Shown here in pieces: positions 7,847 through 16,748 of a DNA stretch of 64,000 nucleotides. The translations under genes were made by a program, and so were the position numbers. The stretch is taken from positions 10,160,501-10,224,500 of the forward strand of contig NZ_CP071091.1 in NCBI RefSeq assembly GCF_017301635.1, given 5' to 3'. A model generated the notes under the pieces. It worked only from the letters and a program-made list of their open reading frames with translations, ran no database searches and had not been told where the DNA came from. Origin of the DNA: Myxococcus landrumus. GTDB lineage: Bacteria; Myxococcota; Myxococcia; Myxococcales; Myxococcaceae. Numbering within the stretch: the first letter of the stretch is position 1; each line of letters opens with the position of its first letter.

Positions 7847-8451
7847 TTGCTCGGCTGCGTGGCGTGGTTCTGGAGAAGGACGCCGAAGACGCTGTCATTG
7901 ACGTGCAGGGCGTGGGCTACCGGGTGAACTTCTCGTCGCTGTCGCTCGGCAAGCTGCCCGCGGAAGGGCAGCCCGTGGACGTGCGCGTGCGCACCGTCGT
8001 CCGCGAGGACGCCTTCGACCTCTTTGGCTTCCTGTCCAAGGCGGAGGAGGACGTCTTCCTCCTGCTCAACGGTGTCTCGCGCGTGGGCCCCCGCATGGCG
8101 CTGGGCGTGCTGTCCGGCATGGAGGTGCCGGAGCTGGTGGCGGCCCTGTCTCGCGGGGAAGTCGCGCGCCTGGCCAAGATTCACGGCGTCGGAAAGAAGA
8201 CGGCCGAGCGGCTGGTGCTGGAGCTCAAGGACAAGATGAAGACCGTCCACCTGGAGGCGGTGTCCCGAGGGACCGCGCCAGCGCCCACTGGGGGGACTCA
8301 CTCCGACCTTGTCTCCGCTTTGCTCAACCTGGGCTACAAGCCCCCGCAAGCGGAGAAGGCCGCGGAGCTCGCCACCAGCCGGCTGGGCGCCGACGCCGCC
8401 TTCCAGGCCCTCTTCCGAGAGGCGCTCAAGTCCCTCAGGGCCGGCGGCTGA
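7843..8451 (+). CDS. ruvA: Holliday junction branch migration protein RuvA
   Basis: Binds the four-way junction and loads the RuvB helicase. The 202-residue product starts MIARLRGVVLEKDAEDAVID, has the OB-fold start VGYRVNF, two helix-hairpin-helix segments (LLLNGVSRVGPRMALGVLSG and LAKIHGVGKKTAERLVLELK), and the C-terminal RuvB-binding domain (DLVSALLNLGYKPPQAEKA). The ATG overlaps the ruvC stop by four bases. Confidence 0.97.
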   Translation: MIARLRGVVLEKDAEDAVIDVQGVGYRVNFSSLSLGKLPAEGQPVDVRVRTVVREDAFDLFGFLSKAEEDVFLLLNGVSRVGPRMALGVLSGMEVPELVAALSRGEVARLAKIHGVGKKTAERLVLELKDKMKTVHLEAVSRGTAPAPTGGTHSDLVSALLNLGYKPPQAEKAAELATSRLGADAAFQALFREALKSLRAGG

Positions 8452-8568
8452 CGGTTTCTCAACGGCCCCGGGGTTCCTTTTGGCCTGGGGCGGGCAAATT
8501 CAGGACCTCCAGGACTAGCCCGCACAAGCATCTCTCCTTTGAGAAAGCGAAACGGTCCGGGGTCCGAC

Positions 8569-8633
8569 GTGCCCGGTGTCCGCTTGGTGGCAAGGGTCGG
8601 CGCGCGTCGCAGGATGGCGGACACCCTGGGCAC
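8569..8633 (+). terminator. Large stem-loop downstream of ruvA
   Basis: GTGCCCGGTGTCCGC (8569-8583) pairs with GCGGACACC-CT-GGGCAC (8617-8633), a 15-bp stem with a 2-base bulge and a 33-base loop. A pyrimidine-rich stretch follows. It is the only prominent element in the 279 bp between ruvA and the next gene and may terminate the yebC-ruvCA transcript; the long arms also allow a structured RNA or a protein-binding site. Confidence 0.5.
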
Positions 8634-8730
8634 CCCTCTTCCCACAGTGGGTAGTCAATTCCGCCAGCGGTGACACTTTCCAGCCACAGCGGTGGCGGCA
8701 GTGCTCCACCCAGGACAAGGAGTTGCTCAC

Positions 8731-10233
8731 ATGAAGGCATGGCGTGGCATCCCGATGTTTGTGTCCGTTGTGTTGGGGGGGCTCACCGCGGTGGGGTGTG
8801 GTGCTCCGCTGGAGGAGCGCGACGCGAGTGTCATGGGCGTGGAAGCAGCGCTGGACTCCGAGCCGGAAGGGCCGGTGGCTGTCGAGTCTCCGATGGCGCG
8901 CCGCGAGTGTGGTCCGGACCGCGTGGGGCCCCCGGGCGCGAAGCCGGAGTGGCTGGTGCGAGGCGAGGGGCGGCTGTTCTTCAGCGCGGAAGGGGTGGAG
9001 CAGGGGCGTGAGTTGTGGAGCAGCTCCGGAGGTTCGGAGTGCGCGGACGTGGTGAAGGACATTCGGCCCGGGCCCATGGGTTCGGTGCCGCGCTTCCTGA
9101 CGCCGCTGGGCAAGTGGGTGCTCTTCGTCGCGGATGATGGTCAGCACGGGCCGGAGCTGTGGCGCACGGATGGCACCGCGGCGGGCACGATGCTGGTGAA
9201 GGACGTGTGGAAGGGGGAGCGAGGCTCCGCGCCGCGAGCGCTCACCCGCGTGGGGAACTGGCTCTACTTCGTCGCGGAGGACTTCGAGCACGGCCAGGAG
9301 CTGTGGCGCACGGACGGCACGGAAGCGGGCACCCAGCTGGTGCACGAGTTCCAGCCCGGCGCCGACTGGCGCCAGCTCACGGGGTTGGTGGCGTGGGGAG
9401 ACAGGCTCGCGCTGGTGGCGTACTCGGCGGACTCCGCGGTGTTGTGGAGCGTGGACCCGCGCGGGCTGGCGCGGGCGCACTACCGCTCTCCCGTGGGCGT
9501 GTTCTTCTCGCTGACGGCGGTGGGCTGCCGCTTGTTCTTCCTGCGAGACATCGGGACGGATGTCGCGGAGTTGTGGGTGACGGCGGACCGTCCCGGCTCC
9601 GCGGAGAAGGTGCGCGACTTCACGGGAGAGATTCCGTCGTACCTCACGTCGATGAACAACATGTTGTTCTTCGTGGCGGGCTCGGACGGCTACTTCGGGG
9701 AGAAGGGGGACACGCGTCATGGTGGCGAGCTGTGGCGCAGCGACGGCTCGTCGTCGGGCACGCGCCTGGTTCGCGATATCTGGCCGGGGCCCAAGGGCTC
9801 GCTGCCGACCAGCCTGGTGGTGATGGATGGCGTGCTCTACTTCGCGGCCGAGGATGGGTGGCGCGGGCGCGAGCTGTGGCGCAGCGACGGCTCGGCCCTG
9901 GGGACGTGGATGGTCTGGGACATCGAGTGGGGCGCGAAGGGCAGTGACCCGGAGCAGATCGTGGCGGAGAACGACTGGCTGTTCTTCTCCGCGACGACGT
10001 CCCTCTACGGCCGCGAGGCGTGGACCAGCGACGGCTGGCTGTGGCGGACGCGCCGGCTGACGGACATCGCGCCGGGGACGTCGTCGTCGGACCCGCGCTC
10101 GTTCGTTCGCGCGGGGAACGAGGTGTTCTTCCTCGCCGGGGACGTGCCCATGAACGAGGCGCTGTGGGCGGTGCCCTTCCGCCCCGCGTGGCCGTGCGCG
10201 CAGGCGGGACAGGATGCGCAGGGATGTCAGTGA
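8731..10233 (+). CDS. ELWxxDG-repeat lipoprotein
   Basis: 500 residues with a lipoprotein signal (MFVSVVLGGLTAVGCG, lipid Cys at about 24). The mature part consists of about eight repeats of roughly 50 residues, each centred on ELWRTDGTxAGTxLVxDI or a close variant, followed by a hydrophobic strand (LYFVAED, LFFVAGS). ELW-repeat proteins are common in myxobacteria and are predicted beta-propellers exposed on the cell surface; their partners are unknown. AAGGAG at 8717 supports ATG 8731. It ends 2 bp from the convergent MBL-fold gene. Confidence 0.9.
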   Translation: MKAWRGIPMFVSVVLGGLTAVGCGAPLEERDASVMGVEAALDSEPEGPVAVESPMARRECGPDRVGPPGAKPEWLVRGEGRLFFSAEGVEQGRELWSSSGGSECADVVKDIRPGPMGSVPRFLTPLGKWVLFVADDGQHGPELWRTDGTAAGTMLVKDVWKGERGSAPRALTRVGNWLYFVAEDFEHGQELWRTDGTEAGTQLVHEFQPGADWRQLTGLVAWGDRLALVAYSADSAVLWSVDPRGLARAHYRSPVGVFFSLTAVGCRLFFLRDIGTDVAELWVTADRPGSAEKVRDFTGEIPSYLTSMNNMLFFVAGSDGYFGEKGDTRHGGELWRSDGSSSGTRLVRDIWPGPKGSLPTSLVVMDGVLYFAAEDGWRGRELWRSDGSALGTWMVWDIEWGAKGSDPEQIVAENDWLFFSATTSLYGREAWTSDGWLWRTRRLTDIAPGTSSSDPRSFVRAGNEVFFLAGDVPMNEALWAVPFRPAWPCAQAGQDAQGCQ

Positions 10234-10235
10234 CG

Positions 10236-11315
10236 TCAGGCCGCGCGCCGGTTGGCGGGCGTGGGGCGTACGTCTCCGAAGTTGGGCGCGGGCAGGACGA
10301 TGGTGGGGGCGAAGCCCGGTGCCAGCAGGTGCGAGGTCAGCACCGAGGACGGATGGCAGTTGATGAACGAGCGCTCCACCGCGGAGGGGCCCGCGAAGAG
10401 CTTCTCCACCACCATGGACGAGTACTGCGCCAGCGAGTCCTCACGCGTGTTGCCGTTGAGCACCACCTCCCAGCCCATCTGTTCGGCGAAGCGGCGCACG
10501 CCGGGGATGGCGGACAACAGCGGCGTGTAGCTTTCGGTGGCGACGCCGTTCTCGCTGGTGACGAACACCTCGCGCGACGTCGCCACCGCCAGGGACATGT
10601 TTCCGCGCGTATGGCCCGGGGTGAAGAGCAGGGCCGCTCCCACGCCCAGCCAGGTGTCTCCCTCCAGGCGCACCACGCGCTCCTCGGGCACGTCGGCGCC
10701 GCCGGGGACGCACCACACTGATTGCAGCGGGTGCGGCTCCTTCACCGAGTCCCATTCCTCGCGCTGCACCAGCAGCCGAGCCCGAGGGAAGTACGCCGTC
10801 GCTCCACCCCCGCCCAACCAGCCGCGCAGGTCCTGCAGGTGCAGGTGGTCGAAGGCCACGTAGTCCACGTCCGCGGGCGTCAGCCCCAGCGATGCCAGGT
10901 GGCTGCGCACCGTGCCGCGCCGGGTGGACATGAGCTTGTCGGAGACGAAGGTGCCGTAGCGCTCGCGCAGCGAATGGTAGAAGGGCGCGGTCTGGCTCCG
11001 CTCGTAGTCGGTGGGGTTGAAGAGCAGCGTGCGCCGCACGCCCTCGGGGTCCACGAACTGCACCACCTGCATGCGGTGGGTCAGCATCACGTAGGGCGCC
11101 GGTGACAGGCTCGCTCCGCTGAAGGCGAACAGCGCGGGATACGGAAAGGTGACCAGCTCGCAGGTGGCGACCGCCGCCACCGGGCCTTCGTGGACGAAGC
11201 GCTCTCGCGCGAGGAGCGCCGCGCGGCGCAGCTTCTGGAGCCGGGGTCCCGGAAGGGGCTCGGCGTGGGCTTCCACGAGAAAGGGCAGGGGGCGGAACGC
11301 GGGGCTCTGGCTCAT
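10236..11315 (-). CDS. MBL-fold metallo-hydrolase
   Basis: A 359-residue protein of the metallo-beta-lactamase superfamily. The metal-binding motif appears as FDHLHLQDLRGW (HxHxxD variant), followed by GHTRGNMSLA with the next metal His, and a later INCHPSS segment. No signal peptide, so probably cytoplasmic. Substrate unknown. An earlier in-frame ATG at 11357 with GGGAG just upstream is an alternative start. The gene is divergent from ruvB, and the 286 bp between them should hold both promoters. Confidence 0.85.
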   Translation of the reverse strand: MSQSPAFRPLPFLVEAHAEPLPGPRLQKLRRAALLARERFVHEGPVAAVATCELVTFPYPALFAFSGASLSPAPYVMLTHRMQVVQFVDPEGVRRTLLFNPTDYERSQTAPFYHSLRERYGTFVSDKLMSTRRGTVRSHLASLGLTPADVDYVAFDHLHLQDLRGWLGGGGATAYFPRARLLVQREEWDSVKEPHPLQSVWCVPGGADVPEERVVRLEGDTWLGVGAALLFTPGHTRGNMSLAVATSREVFVTSENGVATESYTPLLSAIPGVRRFAEQMGWEVVLNGNTREDSLAQYSSMVVEKLFAGPSAVERSFINCHPSSVLTSHLLAPGFAPTIVLPAPNFGDVRPTPANRRAA

Positions 11316-11601
11316 GGGCTCACCGTGGAGGCGAGGGGAAAGGGTGGGTGGGGACATGTTCTCCCAGCCGGAACCCGTCCGCGCCGCCCGGTGTTCGCGG
11401 ACCGGGTCCGAGCGTCCGCAAGTCCACACGCCTCGCCCTCGTTCGTCGGGGAGGACTCACCCACCGCGAAGCCACCCGCACGCGAGGCCCTGGGCGGCGC
11501 TTCACGCCTTGGGAAGGCCCTGGCTGCCTGGCCTGCGAGGCGCCCCGCCGGAAGGGTCCGAGGATGTGGGCGACAGGCGCTACCTTCCTGTATAGGGTCC
11601 C

Positions 11602-12633
11602 ATGGTCATGGCGAGGAAGTCCGACACTCTCTCCGAAGAGGTCCTCCCGGAGGACGTCCGGCTCGAGGCCTCCCTGCGTCCGCGCTCGTTCGACGAGTAC
11701 GTGGGTCAGGGCCCCGTCGTCGAGAAGCTCAAGGTCTACGTTCAAGCGGCCAAGAGCCGCGGCGAGGCGTTGGACCATTGCCTGTTCTCGGGCCCCCCGG
11801 GTCTGGGCAAGACGTCGCTGGCGCACATCATCGCCAACGAGCTGGGCGTGGGCATCCATGTGACGAGCGGCCCCGCGCTCGAGCGCAAGGGGGACCTGGC
11901 GGGTCTGCTCACCAACCTGGACGCGCGCGACGTCCTCTTCATCGACGAAATCCACCGGCTCAACGCGGCGGTGGAGGAGTACCTCTACCCGGCGATGGAG
12001 GACTTCCGGCTGGACATCACCATCGACACGGGCCCGGCGGCCCGGGCGATGAAGATTGACCTGCCCCCGTTCACGCTCATCGGCGCGACGACGCGCACGG
12101 GCCTGCTCACCTCGCCGCTGCGAGACCGGTTCCAGATTCAGGAGCGCCTGGAGTACTACGACTCGAAGGCCCTGGAGCTCATCCTCCACCGCTCCGCGCG
12201 CATCCTGGGCATCCCCCTGGAGAAGGACGCCGCGCACGAGGTGGCCACCCGCTCCCGTGGCACGCCGCGCATCGTCAACCGGCTCCTGCGCCGGCTGCGC
12301 GACTTCGCCGAGGTGGAGGGCAACGGACGCATCACCCTGGAGCTGGCGAAGAAGTCCCTGGACCGGCTGGGGGTGGACGCCAGCGGCCTGGACTCCATGG
12401 ACCGCAAAATCCTGCTCACCATCCTGGACAAGTTCGGTGGGGGGCCGGTGGGCGTGGAGACCATCGCCGCCAGCGTGGGCGAACAACGCGATACGATTGA
12501 GGACGTGTACGAGCCATTCCTCATGCAAGAGGGCTTCTTGCAGCGCACGCCCCGGGGCCGGATGGCCACGCATCGCACCTACCAGTACTTCAAGAAGCAG
12601 CCGCCGCCCACGCCCCAGGGCAGCCTCTTCTGA
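11602..12633 (+). CDS. ruvB: Holliday junction branch migration helicase RuvB
   Basis: Hexameric AAA+ motor that drives branch migration with RuvA. 343 residues: [11 protein letters not shown] at the N-terminus, Walker [23 protein letters not shown], Walker [11 protein letters not shown], sensor [17 protein letters not shown], and a C-terminal winged helix (TYQYFKK ending). Here ruvB is separated from ruvCA by two unrelated genes, in place of the ruvAB operon seen in enterobacteria. It is followed after 12 bp by the next gene. Confidence 0.97.
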   Translation: MVMARKSDTLSEEVLPEDVRLEASLRPRSFDEYVGQGPVVEKLKVYVQAAKSRGEALDHCLFSGPPGLGKTSLAHIIANELGVGIHVTSGPALERKGDLAGLLTNLDARDVLFIDEIHRLNAAVEEYLYPAMEDFRLDITIDTGPAARAMKIDLPPFTLIGATTRTGLLTSPLRDRFQIQERLEYYDSKALELILHRSARILGIPLEKDAAHEVATRSRGTPRIVNRLLRRLRDFAEVEGNGRITLELAKKSLDRLGVDASGLDSMDRKILLTILDKFGGGPVGVETIAASVGEQRDTIEDVYEPFLMQEGFLQRTPRGRMATHRTYQYFKKQPPPTPQGSLF

Positions 12634-12645
12634 AACTCGCGAGCC

Positions 12646-14142
12646 ATGAGCCAGGCCACCTCTCCCGCGTCTCCCGCCTCCGGCCCTTCCACCCCGCGCG
12701 TCGCGCGTGACTTCTACGCGGACCTGATGCGGGCGTCGCAGACCTCACGCGCGGGCTTCCTCGCCGAACGCGAGCGCTGGCTGCGCGGCGTGCCCGTGGA
12801 CGGCCGCGAGGAGCTGCTCTTCGAGTTCGAGATGCTCCTGCGCGCCGTGGAGCGCTACCTCAACCTCACCGCCGTGGTGGACGCGAAGGACCGGCCGCTC
12901 GTCACCCGCGACTTCCATGAGGAGCTGGTGGACGTCCGCGACGCCATGGACCGCGCCATCCGTGTCGCACGTCACCTCCAGGACCCGGACAGCGACCAGA
13001 AGATGGTCTTCCGCAAGTACGTGGAGACCCAGCTTGCCGATGACCGGGTGCGTCGCGCACTCATCGAGGAGGAGCTGGACCAGGAGACGCCGCCGGAGAG
13101 CCTTTTCGTACTGAGAGAGGACCTGGACGCACTGCGCAATCTGCTGGACCACCTGCTCCAGCTCCCCACCGCGCGCCTCAATCTCTTTCAGGACCTGGGC
13201 AAGCTGGCGCTGAAGGAAATCGTCCTCAACCGCTACTTCCGTCCCTTCCGGCCGCTGGAGTTCCGCGTCGAGTACGACCGGCTGCGCTCGGTGCGGCTCC
13301 TGGACACGCTGGCCCCCATGGCGGAGGAGTCGCGAAGTGTCTTCACCACCGCGTTCCTGGGGCTGTTCCGCCTGTTGCACTACCTGGCCTATGTGGACGC
13401 GGAGGGCACGCCGCCCACTCCCAGACGGGTGAGGGTGTTGCTGGCGCTGGTGCGAAGCGAGACGCATGCCCTGGCCACGTGGATGCACTCGGAGCTGTCC
13501 CCCAAGGCGGGCTCCAAGACGCTGCAGGCCGCGGCGCTCCGGGCCGCGAGGGACCTGGCCAAGGAGTCAGAGCGCATCGGCCGTGAGGTGCTGGCCCACG
13601 TCGACCGGGAGCCGGATGCACCTGCTCGCGCCGCCGCGGCCTTCACGCAGCTCCTGCGCTCGCAGGTGGTGGCGCTGGTGGAGGCGCTCGCGCCCAACGG
13701 CGGACTGACGGACGGCGTCTTCGACACGCTCGTGAGCCCGCAGGACGCCGCGCTGCGGCTGCGCAAGGATTTGTGGGTCTACGCCCAGTTGTGCCGCACG
13801 GCGGAGGGCTGCCTGCGCGCCGAGGACGTGCCAGCGGCCGAGCGTGCGCTGGACGCCCTCAAGTCCTTCCTCGCGTACTTCCACGACGGCGGCTATCAGC
13901 TCCTGCGCTACGCCGACTACGACGCGTTTGATCGCTTCACCGCGCTGCTCGTGGAGCTGCCCTGGCCCCCCGAAGGCCCTGGCATCCGCGCCCGGCTCGC
14001 GGAGGACCTGCGCCGCTTCAGCCAGACACTCGAGTCGACGTTTCACGCCGTCAGCCGGCGCACCCTCCTGCAGGGCAGGGGCTTCGACCGCCAGGAGGCC
14101 GAGGCCCTCCGGGACAGGTTCGTCTCCACGATGTCTCGCTGA
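12646..14142 (+). CDS. Hypothetical helical protein downstream of ruvB
   Basis: 498 residues, largely alpha-helical and rich in Arg, Glu and Leu with no signal peptide, transmembrane segment or recognised catalytic motif. Segments such as YLNLTAVVDAKDRPLVTRDF and LRLRKDLWVYAQLCRTAEG look well ordered. It starts 12 bp after the ruvB stop and is therefore probably in the same transcript. I do not recognise the family. Confidence 0.8.
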   Translation: MSQATSPASPASGPSTPRVARDFYADLMRASQTSRAGFLAERERWLRGVPVDGREELLFEFEMLLRAVERYLNLTAVVDAKDRPLVTRDFHEELVDVRDAMDRAIRVARHLQDPDSDQKMVFRKYVETQLADDRVRRALIEEELDQETPPESLFVLREDLDALRNLLDHLLQLPTARLNLFQDLGKLALKEIVLNRYFRPFRPLEFRVEYDRLRSVRLLDTLAPMAEESRSVFTTAFLGLFRLLHYLAYVDAEGTPPTPRRVRVLLALVRSETHALATWMHSELSPKAGSKTLQAAALRAARDLAKESERIGREVLAHVDREPDAPARAAAAFTQLLRSQVVALVEALAPNGGLTDGVFDTLVSPQDAALRLRKDLWVYAQLCRTAEGCLRAEDVPAAERALDALKSFLAYFHDGGYQLLRYADYDAFDRFTALLVELPWPPEGPGIRARLAEDLRRFSQTLESTFHAVSRRTLLQGRGFDRQEAEALRDRFVSTMSR

Positions 14143-14181
14143 TACGTGTATCGGGCGGGATTTTTTCGACCCACGCCCATG

Positions 14182-14229
14182 CGCGCCGTATGACGCAACC
14201 CCCCACGGCGCGTGCTCATACGGCGCGTG
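14182..14229. repeat. Inverted and direct repeats in the lpxC upstream region
   Basis: CGCGCCGTATGA (14182-14193) and TCATACGGCGCG (14216-14227) form a perfect 12-bp inverted repeat with a 22-base spacer. Inside it, ACGGCGCGTG occurs twice as a direct repeat (14205-14214 and 14220-14229), 15 bp apart. The whole 486-bp gap 14143-14628 before lpxC otherwise shows no gene. This looks like a multi-site operator, or a terminator for the preceding gene. Confidence 0.55.
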
Positions 14230-14628
14230 TTTGCTTCCAGCCAGTTCCTTGCGCTATGGACGCCCCCGTGTTGCATGGAAGACACGCTTCTTTGCGAAGC
14301 GCGTCACGGAGGCGGGCGGCGGATGGGGCTGCAAGGGAATCCCGGACACCGATGTCACGGTTTCGGGGGGAACTGACCGGGCCTCGGACGGGGGAGGGTG
14401 TCTGGCCACGAACGGCACCCACCGCGATGTCAGAAAAAGGCCAGCCGTTCCAAGGGGTTCGGGTCATTCGCGCCCCCCACCACGGTTCCCGGGATGTCAC
14501 GCTGTTGTGGCATGCCACTTGCTCAATCTGCGCGTCGCGTCAGACCACTGTTGAACGATTCCGGCGCCATCTGGCCAGATGACCGTTCGGAAGTCCCGCA
14601 GCACGAGCAGCCACGAGGCGACACCGAC

Positions 14629-15573
14629 ATGCCCCCGTCTTCCTACAACCAGCGCACCCTTTCGAAGACCGCCAGTCTGCAGGGCATCGGGCTCCACTCG
14701 GGCGCGAAGGTGACGCTCACGCTGCGTCCGGCCCCCGCGGGGCACGGCATCGTCTTCGTCCGCACGGACCTGCCCCGCCCGGTGAGCATCCCCGCGCTGG
14801 CGGAGTACGTGGTGGACACGGCGCTGGCGACGACGCTGGGACGCGACGGCGCGAAGGTGGCGACGGTGGAGCACTTCATGTCGGCCATGGCCGGCCTGGG
14901 CATCGACAACGCCCGCGTGGAGCTGGACGGCCCCGAGGTGCCCATCATGGACGGCAGCGCCGCGCCCTTCGCCGCGCTCATCCAGGAAGCCGGCATCCGC
15001 GAGCTGGACACGCCCAAGGAGCTGCTGGTCATCCGCAAGTCGGTGTCCGTGGTGGATGGCGACAAGCAGGCCTCGCTGACGCCCTCCACCAACTTCCGCA
15101 TCAGCTGCACCATCGACTTCGAGCACCCCGTCATCCAGGGCCAGGCCTTCGACCTGGACTTCAGCGACCGGGAGTTCTCCCGGGAGATTTCGCGCGCGCG
15201 CACCTTCGGCTTCCTGCGTGACGTGGAGAAGCTGAAGAAGCTGGGCCTGGCGCGCGGCGGCTCGTTGGAGAACGCCATCGTCGTGGATGAGCTCTCCATC
15301 CTCAACCCGGAGGGTCTGCGCTTCACGGACGAGTTCGTGCGGCACAAGATTCTCGACGCCATCGGTGACGTGTCTCTCTTCGGCCGCCCCGTCATTGGAC
15401 ACCTCACGGCGTACAAGACGGGCCACGCGCTCAATCACAAGCTGGTGCGCAAGGTGCTTTCGGACCCCAGCTGCTATGAGATTGTCCCCGCGCGTCGTCT
15501 GGACCTGGAGGGTCTGGAGTTGGGCCTGCCGGGGCTGGCGGGAGCGCTGGAGCTGGAGCCGCTCGTCGCCTGA
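14629..15573 (+). CDS. lpxC: UDP-3-O-acyl-N-acetylglucosamine deacetylase LpxC
   Basis: Zinc hydrolase of the committed step of lipid A synthesis. 314 residues with QRTLSKTASLQGIGLHSG at the start, TVEHFMSAMAGLGIDN (zinc His), PIMDGSAAPFA, ARTFGFLRDVE, VRHKILDAIGD with HKxxD zinc ligands, and GHALNHKLVRKV with the catalytic His. ATG 14629 fits the family start. No other lpx genes are adjacent, so it stands alone after a long upstream region with repeats. Confidence 0.97.
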   Translation: MPPSSYNQRTLSKTASLQGIGLHSGAKVTLTLRPAPAGHGIVFVRTDLPRPVSIPALAEYVVDTALATTLGRDGAKVATVEHFMSAMAGLGIDNARVELDGPEVPIMDGSAAPFAALIQEAGIRELDTPKELLVIRKSVSVVDGDKQASLTPSTNFRISCTIDFEHPVIQGQAFDLDFSDREFSREISRARTFGFLRDVEKLKKLGLARGGSLENAIVVDELSILNPEGLRFTDEFVRHKILDAIGDVSLFGRPVIGHLTAYKTGHALNHKLVRKVLSDPSCYEIVPARRLDLEGLELGLPGLAGALELEPLVA

Positions 15574-15627
15574 GGTGTCTTGGCATTTCCTTGCAGGCCG
15601 GGGCAGCCTCGACTAAGTCGCGGGCTT

Positions 15628-16722
15628 ATGCCCATGCGTCCAACCCCTGTCATCCTCGCCGCGTTGCTGGCGGCTTCCTTCACCGCCGGTTGCAACAAGG
15701 AGAAGGCGCCGGCCGCCGCGCAGGCGCCCGCCGCCGCGCAGGCCACGCCGGGTGAGCCGACCCCGGACACGGTGGTCGCCACCTTCGGCGATGGCCAGAA
15801 GATCACCTACAAGGAGCTCAACGAGCGCATCCAGGAGCCGATGGCGAACCTGGAGAAGCAGAAGTTCCAGCTGCGCAAGCGGGGCCTTGACGGGATGGTG
15901 ACGGAGAAGCTGGTCGATGCCGAGGCGAAGAAGCGCGGCATGACGCAGGACCAGTTCCTCAAGGCGGAGATCGACGACAAGGTTCCCGCGCCCACCGACG
16001 AGAAGATCAAGGAGGTCTTCGACGGTGCCAAGGGCCAGCTGCCGCCCGGCTCGACCTTCGAGCAGATGAAGCCGCAGATTGTTGACTTCCTCACGCAGCA
16101 GCCCAAGCAGGAGCGCGCCCAGGCCCTCTTCGGCGAGCTGCGCAAGAACGCCAACGTGCAGATCACCCTGCCGGAGCCGCCGCGTCCGCCGGCCGAGCGC
16201 AAGCAGGTGGCCGCCACGGGCCCGTCGAAGGGCGCGGACAACGCCCCCATCACCATCGTCGAGTTCAGCGACTTCCAGTGCCCGTTCTGCAGCCGCGCCA
16301 ACGCGTCCGTGGACCAGGTCATGAAGGAGTACGAGGGCAAGGTGAAGCTGGTGTTCCGCCAGTTCCCCCTCGACTTCCACAAGGAGGCGCAGAAGGCCGC
16401 CGAGGCGTCGCTGTGCGCCGGGGACCAGGGCAAGTTCTGGGAGATGCACGACAAGCTGTTCGCCAGCCAGAGCGCGCTCCAGGTCGAGCACCTGAAGTCG
16501 TACGCGGGCGAGCTGGGCCTGGACAAGGCGAAGTTCGACAAGTGCCTGGACTCGGGTGAGAAGGCGGCCACGGTGAAGAGCGACATGGCGGACGGCCAGA
16601 AGGTCGGCGTCAGCGGCACGCCGGCGTTCTTCATCAACGGCATCATGCTCTCGGGCGCGCAGCCGGCCGAGGAGTTCAAGAACATCATCGACGCCGAGCT
16701 GAAGGCGCCGGCGCAGAAGTAG
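15628..16722 (+). CDS. Lipoprotein with SurA-like N-domain and DsbA-type thioredoxin domain
   Basis: 364 residues. The lipoprotein signal ends in FTAGC (lipid C22), followed by an Ala/Pro linker. Residues about 45-180 are helical and resemble the N-terminal part of parvulin/SurA-type chaperones (ITYKELNERIQEPMANLEKQ). Residues about 195-360 form a DsbA/DSBA_2-like thioredoxin with active site CPFC (218-221) and cis-Pro loop GVSGTPAFF. Predicted to handle thiol-disulfide exchange in the periplasm while attached to a membrane. No membrane partner (DsbB/D) is adjacent. Confidence 0.85.
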   Translation: MPMRPTPVILAALLAASFTAGCNKEKAPAAAQAPAAAQATPGEPTPDTVVATFGDGQKITYKELNERIQEPMANLEKQKFQLRKRGLDGMVTEKLVDAEAKKRGMTQDQFLKAEIDDKVPAPTDEKIKEVFDGAKGQLPPGSTFEQMKPQIVDFLTQQPKQERAQALFGELRKNANVQITLPEPPRPPAERKQVAATGPSKGADNAPITIVEFSDFQCPFCSRANASVDQVMKEYEGKVKLVFRQFPLDFHKEAQKAAEASLCAGDQGKFWEMHDKLFASQSALQVEHLKSYAGELGLDKAKFDKCLDSGEKAATVKSDMADGQKVGVSGTPAFFINGIMLSGAQPAEEFKNIIDAELKAPAQK

Positions 16723-16748
16723 TTCGACGGGCAGGGAGGACACGGGCG

